From CALINF01 sp039990395 (GTDB lineage: Bacteria > Pseudomonadota > Gammaproteobacteria > Pseudomonadales > Halieaceae), in the NCBI GenBank assembly GCA_039990395.1, contig JBDXFZ010000146.1:1674001-1738000 (forward strand): a stretch of DNA of 64,000 bases, given 5' to 3'. Positions 54,013 through 62,345 of the stretch are shown one piece after another. The position numbers and the translations under genes are program-made. The notes under the pieces were generated by a model. The model ran no database searches and was not told where the DNA came from. It was given only the letters and a program-made list of their open reading frames with translations. The first letter of the stretch is position 1, and each line of letters begins with the position of its first letter.

Positions 54013-54198
54013 ATAGACTCTGTCGCAGCATCCTCGCAGCTTGAATTTTCTAGTAAGCGGGCTAATCGCATAGTCAGTCCCCTTAAACGTATTTCGATTG
54101 CGCTGGGTCCTTGCGAGGCAGAGTATTATCGTCATAATTATAAATCTAAAACGGCGACGTTAATCCCTCTGTGATGACAAGCCCCTTAGAGGATCGTG

Positions 54199-55638
54199 AT
54201 GACCCATCCCCTGCACTATGAAACGCCGCCTGAAGACAAGATACCTATACTTCAGAAGCTGATTTACGGACTGGGCGCCTTCGTCAATAACCTCCTCTCT
54301 GCGGCAATTGGAGGCATGTCTATCGTTCTCAATCTGGGACTAGGCATGAATCCGGCACTAGTGGGGTTGCTAGGTGCGCTCCCGAGGCTGTTTGACGCTT
54401 TCACCGATCCATTGGTGGGCTATCTATCTGATCAGACCAAATCACGCTGGGGGCGGCGTAAGCCCTACATATTCGTAGGGGCTATTGCATCAGGTATTAT
54501 TTTTGCCTTGCTATGGCAACTCCCGCCCGGCAAAGGCGAAATGTACTACTTCTGGTTTTTCCTCATAGGCTCTGTAGCTTTCTACCTCGCCTACACAATC
54601 TTCGCGACACCCTGGGTAGCGCTGGGCTTTGAGCTAACGCCTGACTATCACGAACGCACGCGGGTAATGGCGGTGCAAAATTTCATGGGGCAATTGGCCT
54701 ACCTGATATCGCCTTGGTTCCTCTGGTTTATGCAAAATGACAAATTCTTTGATGACATGGTTATCGGTGCCGGCTACCTGGCGATCGCGATTGGCGGGTC
54801 GGTTGCCTGTATCGGTATATTACCGGCTCTATTTCTGAAGGAACGCTTCAGTGAAGAGGTTGTGCAGGAGATCGCAGTGGGTTTTCGCAACAGCACCGTA
54901 AACTTTTTTAAGGGTTTTGCGACGGCGTTGAAGTTTTCACCTTTTTTAAAGCTCTGTCTGGCCACTTTTATGGTCTTCAATGGCTTCATGCTGGTCGCTT
55001 CTTTTCAGTCCTACGTGATCATTTACTACGTGTTTGAAGGTGATCAATCGCTAGGGTCTCAGTACGCGGGCTGGTCTGGCACCGTATCTGCCATCGCCAC
55101 CTTCTGCGTAATATTTTTTATCAGCTGGCTCTCTACTCAGATAGGCAAACGGCGCGCTTTCTTTTTTGCGACTGGCGTTTCTATGGTGGGCTACGCTTTG
55201 AAGTGGTTCTGTTATTCACCGCAGTATCCACTGTTGCTGCTGATACCCGCGCCGCTCATTGCTTTTGGTCTAGGCGGACTCTTTACGTTGATGGGTTCAA
55301 TGATTGCCGATGTGTGTGACTTCGATGAGTTGCAGTCGCACGAGCGACGTGAAGGTATGTTTGGGTCTATATACTGGTGGGTAGTAAAGCTAGGTATGGC
55401 CGCTGCGCTCGCCATTAGCGGGGTTCTCCTCAACGGCACCGGCTTTGATGTCGCCCTGGGTGGCGATCAGGCCGATAGTACAATCTTCCTCATGCGTATA
55501 TTTGACATGGGTATCCCACTGGTCGGCTCGGCGATTGCTATCTGGATGATTGCGTCCTACCCAATCACTGAACAGAAAGCGCACGAAATACGAGAGGCGC
55601 TTGAGGCACGACGCGGGACAATTCCGGCTGAAGTTTAA
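54199..55638 (+). CDS. MFS glycoside-pentoside-hexuronide (GPH) cation symporter
   Basis: 479 residues from the ATG at 54199, with AGAGGA five bases upstream; a GTG one codon earlier is less likely. Twelve or so membrane helices are predicted. The family signature F-D-A-F-T-D-P-L-V-G-Y-L-S-D-Q-T, with K-S-R-W-G-R-R-K-P-Y just after it, is clear. Such proteins take up glycosides and oligosaccharides. With the SP-type carrier it gives two inner-membrane routes for glucan products. Confidence 0.9.
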   Translation: MTHPLHYETPPEDKIPILQKLIYGLGAFVNNLLSAAIGGMSIVLNLGLGMNPALVGLLGALPRLFDAFTDPLVGYLSDQTKSRWGRRKPYIFVGAIASGIIFALLWQLPPGKGEMYYFWFFLIGSVAFYLAYTIFATPWVALGFELTPDYHERTRVMAVQNFMGQLAYLISPWFLWFMQNDKFFDDMVIGAGYLAIAIGGSVACIGILPALFLKERFSEEVVQEIAVGFRNSTVNFFKGFATALKFSPFLKLCLATFMVFNGFMLVASFQSYVIIYYVFEGDQSLGSQYAGWSGTVSAIATFCVIFFISWLSTQIGKRRAFFFATGVSMVGYALKWFCYSPQYPLLLLIPAPLIAFGLGGLFTLMGSMIADVCDFDELQSHERREGMFGSIYWWVVKLGMAAALAISGVLLNGTGFDVALGGDQADSTIFLMRIFDMGIPLVGSAIAIWMIASYPITEQKAHEIREALEARRGTIPAEV

Positions 55639-55870
55639 GCCAACATACAACATCGTGGTTGATACTGCTGCTCTCCTACCGGGTTTGAGCTCGTAGTTTA
55701 CTTCAATGGGATATTGGTTCCCCGGTGACTACAGAGTTGTACTAACCACCCGACATTCGCGGCAGCGGCGACCGCACCTTGCGAATAATTGCGCGTGTGG
55801 AGCGACGACTGGTACAGTCATGACTAATCTCTCGCTACTAGCGAGCCCAACGCATCAGGAAATAATTGCA

Positions 55871-57052
55871 GTGAGTGTACAAGGGGGGGCAAGAAGCCTC
55901 CATTACGTTGCAGCTGTGCTGACCTCGATGAGCCTATGGTCTATGCACGCGAACGCTGGCTCAGACTGGGACTACGGCAAGCGTGGCCTTGAGTGGTCCG
56001 CCACAGAGACCGGCAGCTACCTTTGGCTGGGCTTGCGAGCACAGCTGCGCTACGACTCTGACGAAAATGACTTTCGCCTTCCAGATGACTTTGACGATCC
56101 CGAGAACTCTGAAAGCGGTGTCAATCGATCTCGCTACAAAATCGGCGCCAGACTGCGAAGTGACGCAACGTTCTACCACGAGTACGACTTAACTGACTCT
56201 CGCCTCCTGGATCTGCGAGCAACATGGATATCGCACCCGGAGTTAAACATACGCCTAGGTCAGTGGAAATCTGATTACAATCGAGAGCGCATTGATTCCT
56301 CAGGTAAACAGCAGTTCGTGGAACGCTCGATTTCTACCTACTGGTTCACGATAGACAGACAATGGGGGGCTATGGCGTCTGGTCGACTATGGCAAGGGGC
56401 TCTCGCTGACTCAAGCTACTGGGCCGGTATTTTAGCTGGCAATGGCCGCAGTACTAGTGATGATGGCGGCAGACCCATGGTGATGGGGCGATGGCAGTGG
56501 AACTATACAGGCAATCTACTGCCCTTCTCTCAGAGTGCACTAAAACGCTATGAAGAACCTCATGGCTCCCTTGCGTTTGGTGCTGTATCAAACGACAGCG
56601 CCTATACACGCTTCTCTAGCGACGGCGGCGGCCAACTGCCCGGCTACGAAGAAGGAAGTAACAATCAGTACAGGCTATATCAGGCCATGCAGGAGTGGGC
56701 TTGGCAGCGAGGCGGGCTGAGCTTTCAGCAGGAGTTACACTTTAAATCTATTGAAGACCGAGTGAACGGCGCTACACGAAATGTGTTTGGTGGCTATGTT
56801 CAGGTTGGTTGGTTTCCTTCTGAACGTTGGCAATTCGTACCATCGGGAATCGAAGTCGCATTGCGCGGAGCTTACGTTGACTCTGATTCACGCACAGACC
56901 TGAAAAACGATGAGTACACAGTAGCCGTTAACTGGTTTATCAATGGACATCGCAATAAGTTGACGTTTGATGCGAGTTATCTGTCGACGGATGACGACGA
57001 TGGGCACGAAGACGATACTCGATTCCGGCTACAGTGGGACGTTTCCATCTAA
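55871..57052 (+). CDS. Outer-membrane porin, phosphate-selective OprO/OprP-like
   Basis: The GTG at 55871 is chosen because AGGA lies 10 bases before it and a signal peptide follows directly (A-A-V-L-T-S-M-S-L-W-S-M-H-A-N-A); in-frame upstream ATGs at 55706 and 55820 lead into unlikely sequence. The mature roughly 370-residue barrel has R-S-R-Y-K-I-G-A-R-L and I-R-L-G-Q-W-K-S, patterns of OprP-type porins. Family members carry phosphate or other anions, and some occur in sugar loci. It is last in the plus-strand run after the GPH symporter. Confidence 0.68.
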   Translation: MSVQGGARSLHYVAAVLTSMSLWSMHANAGSDWDYGKRGLEWSATETGSYLWLGLRAQLRYDSDENDFRLPDDFDDPENSESGVNRSRYKIGARLRSDATFYHEYDLTDSRLLDLRATWISHPELNIRLGQWKSDYNRERIDSSGKQQFVERSISTYWFTIDRQWGAMASGRLWQGALADSSYWAGILAGNGRSTSDDGGRPMVMGRWQWNYTGNLLPFSQSALKRYEEPHGSLAFGAVSNDSAYTRFSSDGGGQLPGYEEGSNNQYRLYQAMQEWAWQRGGLSFQQELHFKSIEDRVNGATRNVFGGYVQVGWFPSERWQFVPSGIEVALRGAYVDSDSRTDLKNDEYTVAVNWFINGHRNKLTFDASYLSTDDDDGHEDDTRFRLQWDVSI

Positions 57053-57145
57053 CGCCAGCTATCGATTACAGCAACAGATTGTACCTGTTCGTTCTTATCT
57101 ACACTGTGACGCGACTGGCTGAATGCCTAACCGCAAGGAGAATAA

Positions 57146-57400
57146 ATGGCAACGCTAGAGTTTACGCCTGAAGAGAAGTCGCAAATTGTTCACAAGGTTA
57201 AGAAGTACTTCGAGGACGAGCTTAATCAATCAATCGGCACATTCGAGGCCGAGTTTATGATCGATTTTTTTGGCGAGCAAGTCGGTGCGTACTTCTACAA
57301 CCAGGGGCTGAGCGATGCCCAAGCCGTGGTAGTACAAAAAGTCGATGAAATTGGCGACTCAATCTACGAGCTGGAACGACTTACCGAGTTCAGCAAGTAG
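57146..57400 (+). CDS. DUF2164 protein
   Basis: An 84-residue soluble protein. F-T-P-E-E-K-S-Q-I-V-H-K-V-K-K-Y-F and G-T-F-E-A-E-F-M-I-D-F-F match DUF2164, small proteins of unknown function found across Gammaproteobacteria. GCAAGGAGA precedes the ATG. It is separate from the porin gene (93 bases). Confidence 0.85.
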   Translation: MATLEFTPEEKSQIVHKVKKYFEDELNQSIGTFEAEFMIDFFGEQVGAYFYNQGLSDAQAVVVQKVDEIGDSIYELERLTEFSK

Positions 57401-57483
57401 GTGGTGACACCCAAGAAACGATGGGGTATCGCAGGTCTCTTGTTTGGTAAATATCTTCGTGAAACTCAGAATGAGCCTATAGT

Positions 57484-57756
57484 ATGAACTGGACCGTATT
57501 CTTAACTATTTTTGTGTCAGTGTTTATTGCTGAGCTCGGCGACAAAACTCAATTGGCAACGATGCTGTTTGCCGCCGACAAAGAAGTGAGCAAGTACACC
57601 GTTTTTCTCGCAGCATCTGCCGCGCTCATCGTTGCATCAGCTATCGGGGTGTTAGCCGGTAGCCTGCTCGCAGAGTATATCAACGAGAAATATCTTCACT
57701 ACATTGCGGGCGTTGGCTTTATCGGAATCGGAGTCTTTACTTTATACAATGCCTAG
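57484..57756 (+). CDS. TMEM165/GDT1 (UPF0016) family membrane protein
   Basis: A 90-residue protein with three membrane segments. The family motif E-L-G-D-K-T-Q-L-A-T is present once. It is a half-size member; eukaryotic and some bacterial homologues have two such halves, so this one would pair to form the transporter. The family moves Mn or Ca cations. It is a likely metal exporter. Confidence 0.88.
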   Translation: MNWTVFLTIFVSVFIAELGDKTQLATMLFAADKEVSKYTVFLAASAALIVASAIGVLAGSLLAEYINEKYLHYIAGVGFIGIGVFTLYNA

Positions 57757-57884
57757 ACCCAGCAGCAAAACCAAGCAGATTCATCGTCACTCGCGCCCTC
57801 TTCTAGCGCCACTCAAGTTGCTTTGCAGTACCGGCAAGAGCGTCTGATTTCTCGTATACTATTTCAGTAACTGGAGAAGCACCT

Positions 57885-58868
57885 ATGCGTAGATGGTTAG
57901 TAGAGTCCTTTGGCAACCCCACCGATATCTGGCGTCTTGAAGAAGATGCGCAGGACTTTGAACCAGGCCCGGGGCAACTCAAAGTTGCGGTGGAAGCTGC
58001 CGGCCTGGGTTTGCCCGACGTACTGATGTGCAACGACAACTACCCTCTAACGCCACCTCTTCCATTTACGCCATCACAGGAGGCGGCAGGAAAGGTCGTT
58101 GCCGTTGGCGCAAATGTTGATACTGCACTCGTTGGCACACGCGTGCTGGGGCCTACACTCTTCCAGGCACAACGCGGCGGGCTTGCGGAGTCGTGCCTTA
58201 TGCACGCGGCAGCCGCCCTACCCATTCCGGACAAAATGTCAGGCACCGAGGCAGCAGGCTTTTTTATTCCCTATCAGACCGCCTGGGTTGCCCTGGTGCG
58301 GCGCGCCAAGATCACTGCGGATGACACCCTGCTGGTGCTAGGCGCCTCAGGTAGTTCAGGCGCCGCCGCCGTGCAATTAGGCAAGGCCAAGGGTGCGCGC
58401 GTCATAGCGGTTGCAGGCGGACCCGAGAAAGCCGCGTACTGTAAATCAATCGGCGCCGATGCGGTGATTGACAGAAGAGAGCAGGACGTAACGACCGCCG
58501 CAAAAGAATTAACCGATGGCAAAGGCGTGTCATTGGTGTTTGATCCCGTGGGCGGAAAGGCCGGGCGAGCAGCCTTCAAAGCGCTCGCTTTCGAGGGGCG
58601 TTTTCTGGTCATCGGTTATGCCAGCGGAGAGTGGGCACACATCACGCTCGTTGAAACATTGATGAAAAATCTTACCCTTTTGGGCGCTATGCCTGTTGGC
58701 TACACCCCACAACAGGTACTTGCCGCACACGAGGACTTGATAAAGCACTGGGACGACGGTTCTCTGAAAGTGTCTGCTCCGCAGGTGTTTGATTTTGATG
58801 ATGCACGCAGCGCTATTGAGCACATAGCGAAGGGAAAAGTTGAAGGCAAAGTTGTTGTAAAACTTTGA
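57885..58868 (+). CDS. NADPH:quinone oxidoreductase-family MDR protein
   Basis: 327 residues. GroES-like domain at 1-130 and Rossmann domain with the motif L-G-A-S-G-S-S-G-A-A-A-V-Q-L-G. No zinc ligands are seen, so it is a QOR-type enzyme that would reduce quinones or enones with NADPH. It is distinct from the QOR at 16491-17504. CTGGAGAAG precedes the ATG. No clear operon partner. Confidence 0.9.
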   Translation: MRRWLVESFGNPTDIWRLEEDAQDFEPGPGQLKVAVEAAGLGLPDVLMCNDNYPLTPPLPFTPSQEAAGKVVAVGANVDTALVGTRVLGPTLFQAQRGGLAESCLMHAAAALPIPDKMSGTEAAGFFIPYQTAWVALVRRAKITADDTLLVLGASGSSGAAAVQLGKAKGARVIAVAGGPEKAAYCKSIGADAVIDRREQDVTTAAKELTDGKGVSLVFDPVGGKAGRAAFKALAFEGRFLVIGYASGEWAHITLVETLMKNLTLLGAMPVGYTPQQVLAAHEDLIKHWDDGSLKVSAPQVFDFDDARSAIEHIAKGKVEGKVVVKL

Positions 58869-58983
58869 CGCTACTGTCACCAGAGACTGAGCTAATTGGT
58901 TGGAAAGTACACATCCTTGGAACAGCACGATAAACTCCAACCTGCCAATGCGTGCTGATGCCTAACTTACCTGGAGATAACGA

Positions 58984-59340
58984 GTGGCCTACGATTTAAC
59001 TGGAAAGATAAAGCTTATCCAGGATCCCAAGACATTCGATAGCGGATTTACAAAACGGGAAATGGTGGTGACTGTCGAAGACGGAAAATACCCTCAGGAG
59101 ATCAATATTGAGTTTGTGCAGGATAAAGTTGCCTTGTTAGACACCCTCGAGCCCGGCCAAGAGGTAACGGTGACTTTTGATATTCGTGGGCGGGAGTACA
59201 ACGGGCGATACTTTAATAACTTACAAGGATGGAAGATTGCACCTGCGGGAACGCAGTCCGCGCGACCTGACGATATAGAGCAACCACCCGCGTACAGCGC
59301 GCCTCCTGCAGGTATGGCAGACGACGATATACCCTTTTAA
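58984..59340 (+). CDS. DUF3127 protein (OB-fold-like)
   Basis: 118 residues from a GTG start with CTGGAGA upstream. F-T-K-R-E-M-V-V-T-V-E and F-D-I-R-G-R-E-Y-N-G-R-Y-F-N match DUF3127, which has a single-strand-binding-like OB fold. The acidic tail ends D-D-D-I-P-F, reminiscent of SSB C-terminal tips that recruit partners. The function of the family is not settled. Confidence 0.85.
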   Translation: MAYDLTGKIKLIQDPKTFDSGFTKREMVVTVEDGKYPQEINIEFVQDKVALLDTLEPGQEVTVTFDIRGREYNGRYFNNLQGWKIAPAGTQSARPDDIEQPPAYSAPPAGMADDDIPF

Positions 59341-59353
59341 AACCTATGGATAA

Positions 59354-59376
59354 CGCGCTGGACTGGGCCCAGCGCG
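59354..59376. terminator. Convergent stem-loop between DUF3127 and HMGR genes
   Basis: An 8-bp perfect stem CGCGCTGG/CCAGCGCG with a 7-base loop lies in the 48-base gap between two converging genes. There is no T tract, so termination is plausible but unproven. Confidence 0.4.
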
Positions 59377-59388
59377 CTACAAACGGCG

Positions 59389-60576
59389 CTAGCGATTGCG
59401 CCCCAGTTTTTCGTGTGCGTCTACCCACTCGTTCTTGCCTGTTGCTTTGTCACGCTTAGTAGCTGCGCTCAATGAAAGCTCGCCGGCAACAACCATCCCA
59501 GCCGCGATTTCCAACAGCTTATACGCTTTGTCTTTACCAAAGCAGTCCATGAGTTCCAGACATTCGCGTTGCGTTGAGAGATTTGTGCCGCCACCGAACG
59601 TAGCCATGATGAGCGCGGGCATTGTGATGGAGTAGTGCAAATCGCCCTCCCGGGTAATGTGCGTGTAGACGGTGCACTGGTTCGCTTCGGCAATGTTTGC
59701 CATATCCTGACCAGTTGCCATGAACAAAGCCGCAAGACCGTTCGCGGGATGCGCCGCATTATTGGATGCACCCGTGAGCAAAGCCGCTGTTGTAGAGATT
59801 TGCTGCCCGTGCAGCATCTGCTCTGGCGTAATGCGCAGCACTTCCATTAGCACTTTACGTGGGATTGTCAGTTCGGCGGTCACTTTGCGACCGCGGCCCT
59901 TCAGCGAATTAACAAAAGAAGTTCGCTTTTCGGTATCCATGCCGCCAGAGAGCATATATGTACGCAGCGGGCCAGGGTAGTTGTCTTTGATCCATTCACA
60001 AGCAAAGTATGTCGCCTTGCCCGTCATATTCTGCCCTGCCGCATCACCCGTGCTGTAGTCAAAGCGCGTGTAAACGATGGCGTGTACCGCATACTGCTCG
60101 ATCTCATGTAACTTGCCCACAGAAGTAGTCGATTCAGCCTGCGCCTTGATGGCATCGAAGTTGTCACTCAGCCAGTGGCTGAAGTCACGTGCTTCACGCG
60201 CGTTTTTGAATAAAAAGGCAGGGGCGCGCTGCATGGCTTCGCCCATCACCGTGGTCATAACGCCACCGCTCTCGCGGATTACGCGCATACCGCGGTTGTA
60301 GCTGGCGATAAGAGTGCCTTCTACCGTAGCCATCGGTACGTAGAATTCGCCTTGTGCGTGCTCTCCATTCACAAGCAACGGGCCTGCCACGCCGATTGGA
60401 AGCTGGGCGACGCCGAATATCTGCTCGCAGTTTCCTTCCATGGTCTCGGGGTCGAAGCTGAACGCCTTCGTATGATTTAACGTGGCACCGCTCTTCTCTT
60501 CCAGGAACTGCTGCCGCTGGCTAATGATGTCGGTGCTGTAGTCGTTCTCTGCACTACGTGGAATCTTGCTGCTCAT
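59389..60576 (-). CDS. Hydroxymethylglutaryl-CoA reductase homologue
   Basis: A 395-residue cytoplasmic HMGR. Catalytic positions are kept: E86 in A-T-V-E-G-T, K217 (E-K-R), D291 in G-Q-D-M and H388 in D-A-H-E-K-L. The NADPH/HMG motif that usually reads D-A-M-G-M-N-M is D-A-A-G-Q-N-M here, and the usual D-K-K is E-K-R. HMGR is uncommon in Gammaproteobacteria, which mostly use the MEP pathway. No other mevalonate gene is in the window, so its pathway is open; it may be a variant acting on another acyl-CoA. Confidence 0.88.
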   Translation of the reverse strand: MSSKIPRSAENDYSTDIISQRQQFLEEKSGATLNHTKAFSFDPETMEGNCEQIFGVAQLPIGVAGPLLVNGEHAQGEFYVPMATVEGTLIASYNRGMRVIRESGGVMTTVMGEAMQRAPAFLFKNAREARDFSHWLSDNFDAIKAQAESTTSVGKLHEIEQYAVHAIVYTRFDYSTGDAAGQNMTGKATYFACEWIKDNYPGPLRTYMLSGGMDTEKRTSFVNSLKGRGRKVTAELTIPRKVLMEVLRITPEQMLHGQQISTTAALLTGASNNAAHPANGLAALFMATGQDMANIAEANQCTVYTHITREGDLHYSITMPALIMATFGGGTNLSTQRECLELMDCFGKDKAYKLLEIAAGMVVAGELSLSAATKRDKATGKNEWVDAHEKLGRNR

Positions 60577-61078
60577 GCTGTTCTCCTAGGTAACGATATA
60601 CGGTAGTCAATGTATCTAGTGTTTGCTGCAGACTAGCAAGTTTGCTGAGGGTACATTCGATGATACTACCCGCAGCATTTTGCCTTTGCCCCCTAAACAA
60701 GAAAGGGCACCCACTGAGTGCCCTTTCTTGTTTAAATGGCGGTGGAGACAGTCCGAGTAGGGATTGTCTCCGGGGAATTCCCTGAAAACAGGAAATCTAC
60801 AAGTCCCGGATTCTACACTACCACCCTACCCATATAACCACCTGCTTTTTACGGTCATTTCTGTAGACACCTCCAATCAGAGGCCCGATATAATAGGGGA
60901 TTATCAGGGGATATGCATAAGCGCTGCTCTAACAACTACCCTAGCATCGGGAAAAACCATAGCTATCCCGAGATTACGAATCCGTGGTGGGCAGTTCGCT
61001 AGGCCGTCGCTGTCTTCGCAGCAGCCTTGTGCTTGGCTTTCGATATGAGTTTTCGCCCACACCCAAAGACACGAACTG
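60577..61078. other. 502-base gap without a supported gene
   Basis: The stretch between the HMGR start and the FadL-like stop holds a strong hairpin at 60694-60734 and, just after it, a shorter GGAGACA/TGTCTCC stem (60744-60772). Several open frames up to 95 codons exist but none resembles a known protein. The sequence next to the hairpin begins TGGCGGTGG, like the 3' end of a minus-strand tRNA, yet no tRNA folds. No promoter or known RNA was recognised with confidence. Confidence 0.4.
60694..60734. terminator. Perfect 17-bp hairpin, terminator-like
   Basis: Stem TAAACAAGAAAGGGCAC/GTGCCCTTTCTTGTTTA with a 7-base loop. The T-rich right arm gives a weak terminator on either strand. It does not lie directly after an identified gene end. 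Confidence 0.75.
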
Positions 61079-62308
61079 CTACAGAGCGCCCCAGTTGAGC
61101 GCCAATCGGAAGATGAATATGTCGCGCTGAGAATACTCTCCAGATACCGCGCCGAGCCCTGGTAGCTCGGGTGACTTAGTAGGTGCATCACCAATGGTTA
61201 GATAACTAAAGTTGAGGTCTATTCTGCGCTTGTCGGTCCACTGCCACTCGGCTGCAAAGCCCAGCCCCCATATTTCGTCCATTCGAAGCATAAATGTGCG
61301 ATCCTCATCCTCCACCATAGAACTCACATACATCGCCCCTGCGCTGAGCATCCAGCGGTCGCTCACAGGCCAGCTATAGCTTCCAGACATTGCCCACACA
61401 TCTTGCCACTGGGCTTCATTCGCCGCGAGCTGATTGCCATCAAAGTAGTACTCCGAAAGCTCAAAGTTGCTGACGTCTAGCCATGCCGCATCAAACACAA
61501 CGGCATGATCGTTAGCAAATTCATGATATAAGCCAGCAACAATGCTCTGCGGAGTGGTGCTCTTAACTTCTACATCAGCCCCAAGAAAGCCCGATTGCGC
61601 GAGCGCATTTTCGGTATTGGGTCCTAGCCCGCGGAATTTGGCATTGCCCTCTTGAGTTGGATCAATCTCGGAATTGTAGACCATTCCCACCCGTGTTCTG
61701 TCACTAAACTCATAGAGCGTAGAGAGCCCAAATCCAACATCCAAACCATCAGTATCTAATTCAGAGCTGCCATCTTCAAAACCAGGATCTAGAATATTGG
61801 ATACAGCACGTTCCTGAGTGAAACTTGCATAGGTGAGTGCCACTGATGCAGCGACAGACCACTGATCGTTAACCTTATAGGCAATGCTTGGGTACGCACT
61901 GATAGATAGAGAATCATAAGACTCAATGAAATATTGCCCAGGCCAATCGCCAAATTCATCCGAGTACCCAAATCCCAAGACTGTAAACGCGAATGTGAAC
62001 TCATCATTAATGGGGTGGATAATGAAGCCTGAAGGAATAAGAATTGTTGTGGAATCGCTAGATGTCGTTGAAGGCCCCTCCCCCACACTACCTTCCCATT
62101 CAGACTCACTCTGTAAGACAGTCAATTCAACCTTGGTTGCTGGCTCTAAAAAACGGGAGGCTCCAGCGGGATTATTACCTGCTGTTGCTGCACTATCAGC
62201 TGCAGCGGCAATACCCGATACACCCGCGTAAGGTCTGGCGTAGCTGCCCACACTAAAAATCGAACAACAAATCGCAATAGGCAATAATTTGGGAAGATTC
62301 TGACGCAA
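61079..62308 (-). CDS. FadL/OmpP1-type outer-membrane transport protein
   Basis: A 409-residue protein with a signal peptide (leader to about G-S-Y-A). The N-terminal A-G-N-N-P-A-G motif resembles the FadL hatch segment N-P-A. The remainder is a beta-barrel ending in I-F-I-F-R-L-A-L-N-W. FadL proteins pass long-chain fatty acids or other hydrophobic compounds, which suits a bacterium with CYP153 and beta-oxidation genes. Gene order gives no further clue. Confidence 0.85.
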   Translation of the reverse strand: MRQNLPKLLPIAICCSIFSVGSYARPYAGVSGIAAAADSAATAGNNPAGASRFLEPATKVELTVLQSESEWEGSVGEGPSTTSSDSTTILIPSGFIIHPINDEFTFAFTVLGFGYSDEFGDWPGQYFIESYDSLSISAYPSIAYKVNDQWSVAASVALTYASFTQERAVSNILDPGFEDGSSELDTDGLDVGFGLSTLYEFSDRTRVGMVYNSEIDPTQEGNAKFRGLGPNTENALAQSGFLGADVEVKSTTPQSIVAGLYHEFANDHAVVFDAAWLDVSNFELSEYYFDGNQLAANEAQWQDVWAMSGSYSWPVSDRWMLSAGAMYVSSMVEDEDRTFMLRMDEIWGLGFAAEWQWTDKRRIDLNFSYLTIGDAPTKSPELPGLGAVSGEYSQRDIFIFRLALNWGAL

Positions 62309-62345
62309 GGTTTCCTCTACAAAAACGCTCCTGACACTTTAAATT

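Noticed and set aside
60735..61078. A tmRNA, RNase P or 6S RNA gene on the minus strand
   Set aside because: No T-loop GTTCGA, tag peptide ending in LAA, or RNase P core sequence could be found on either strand.
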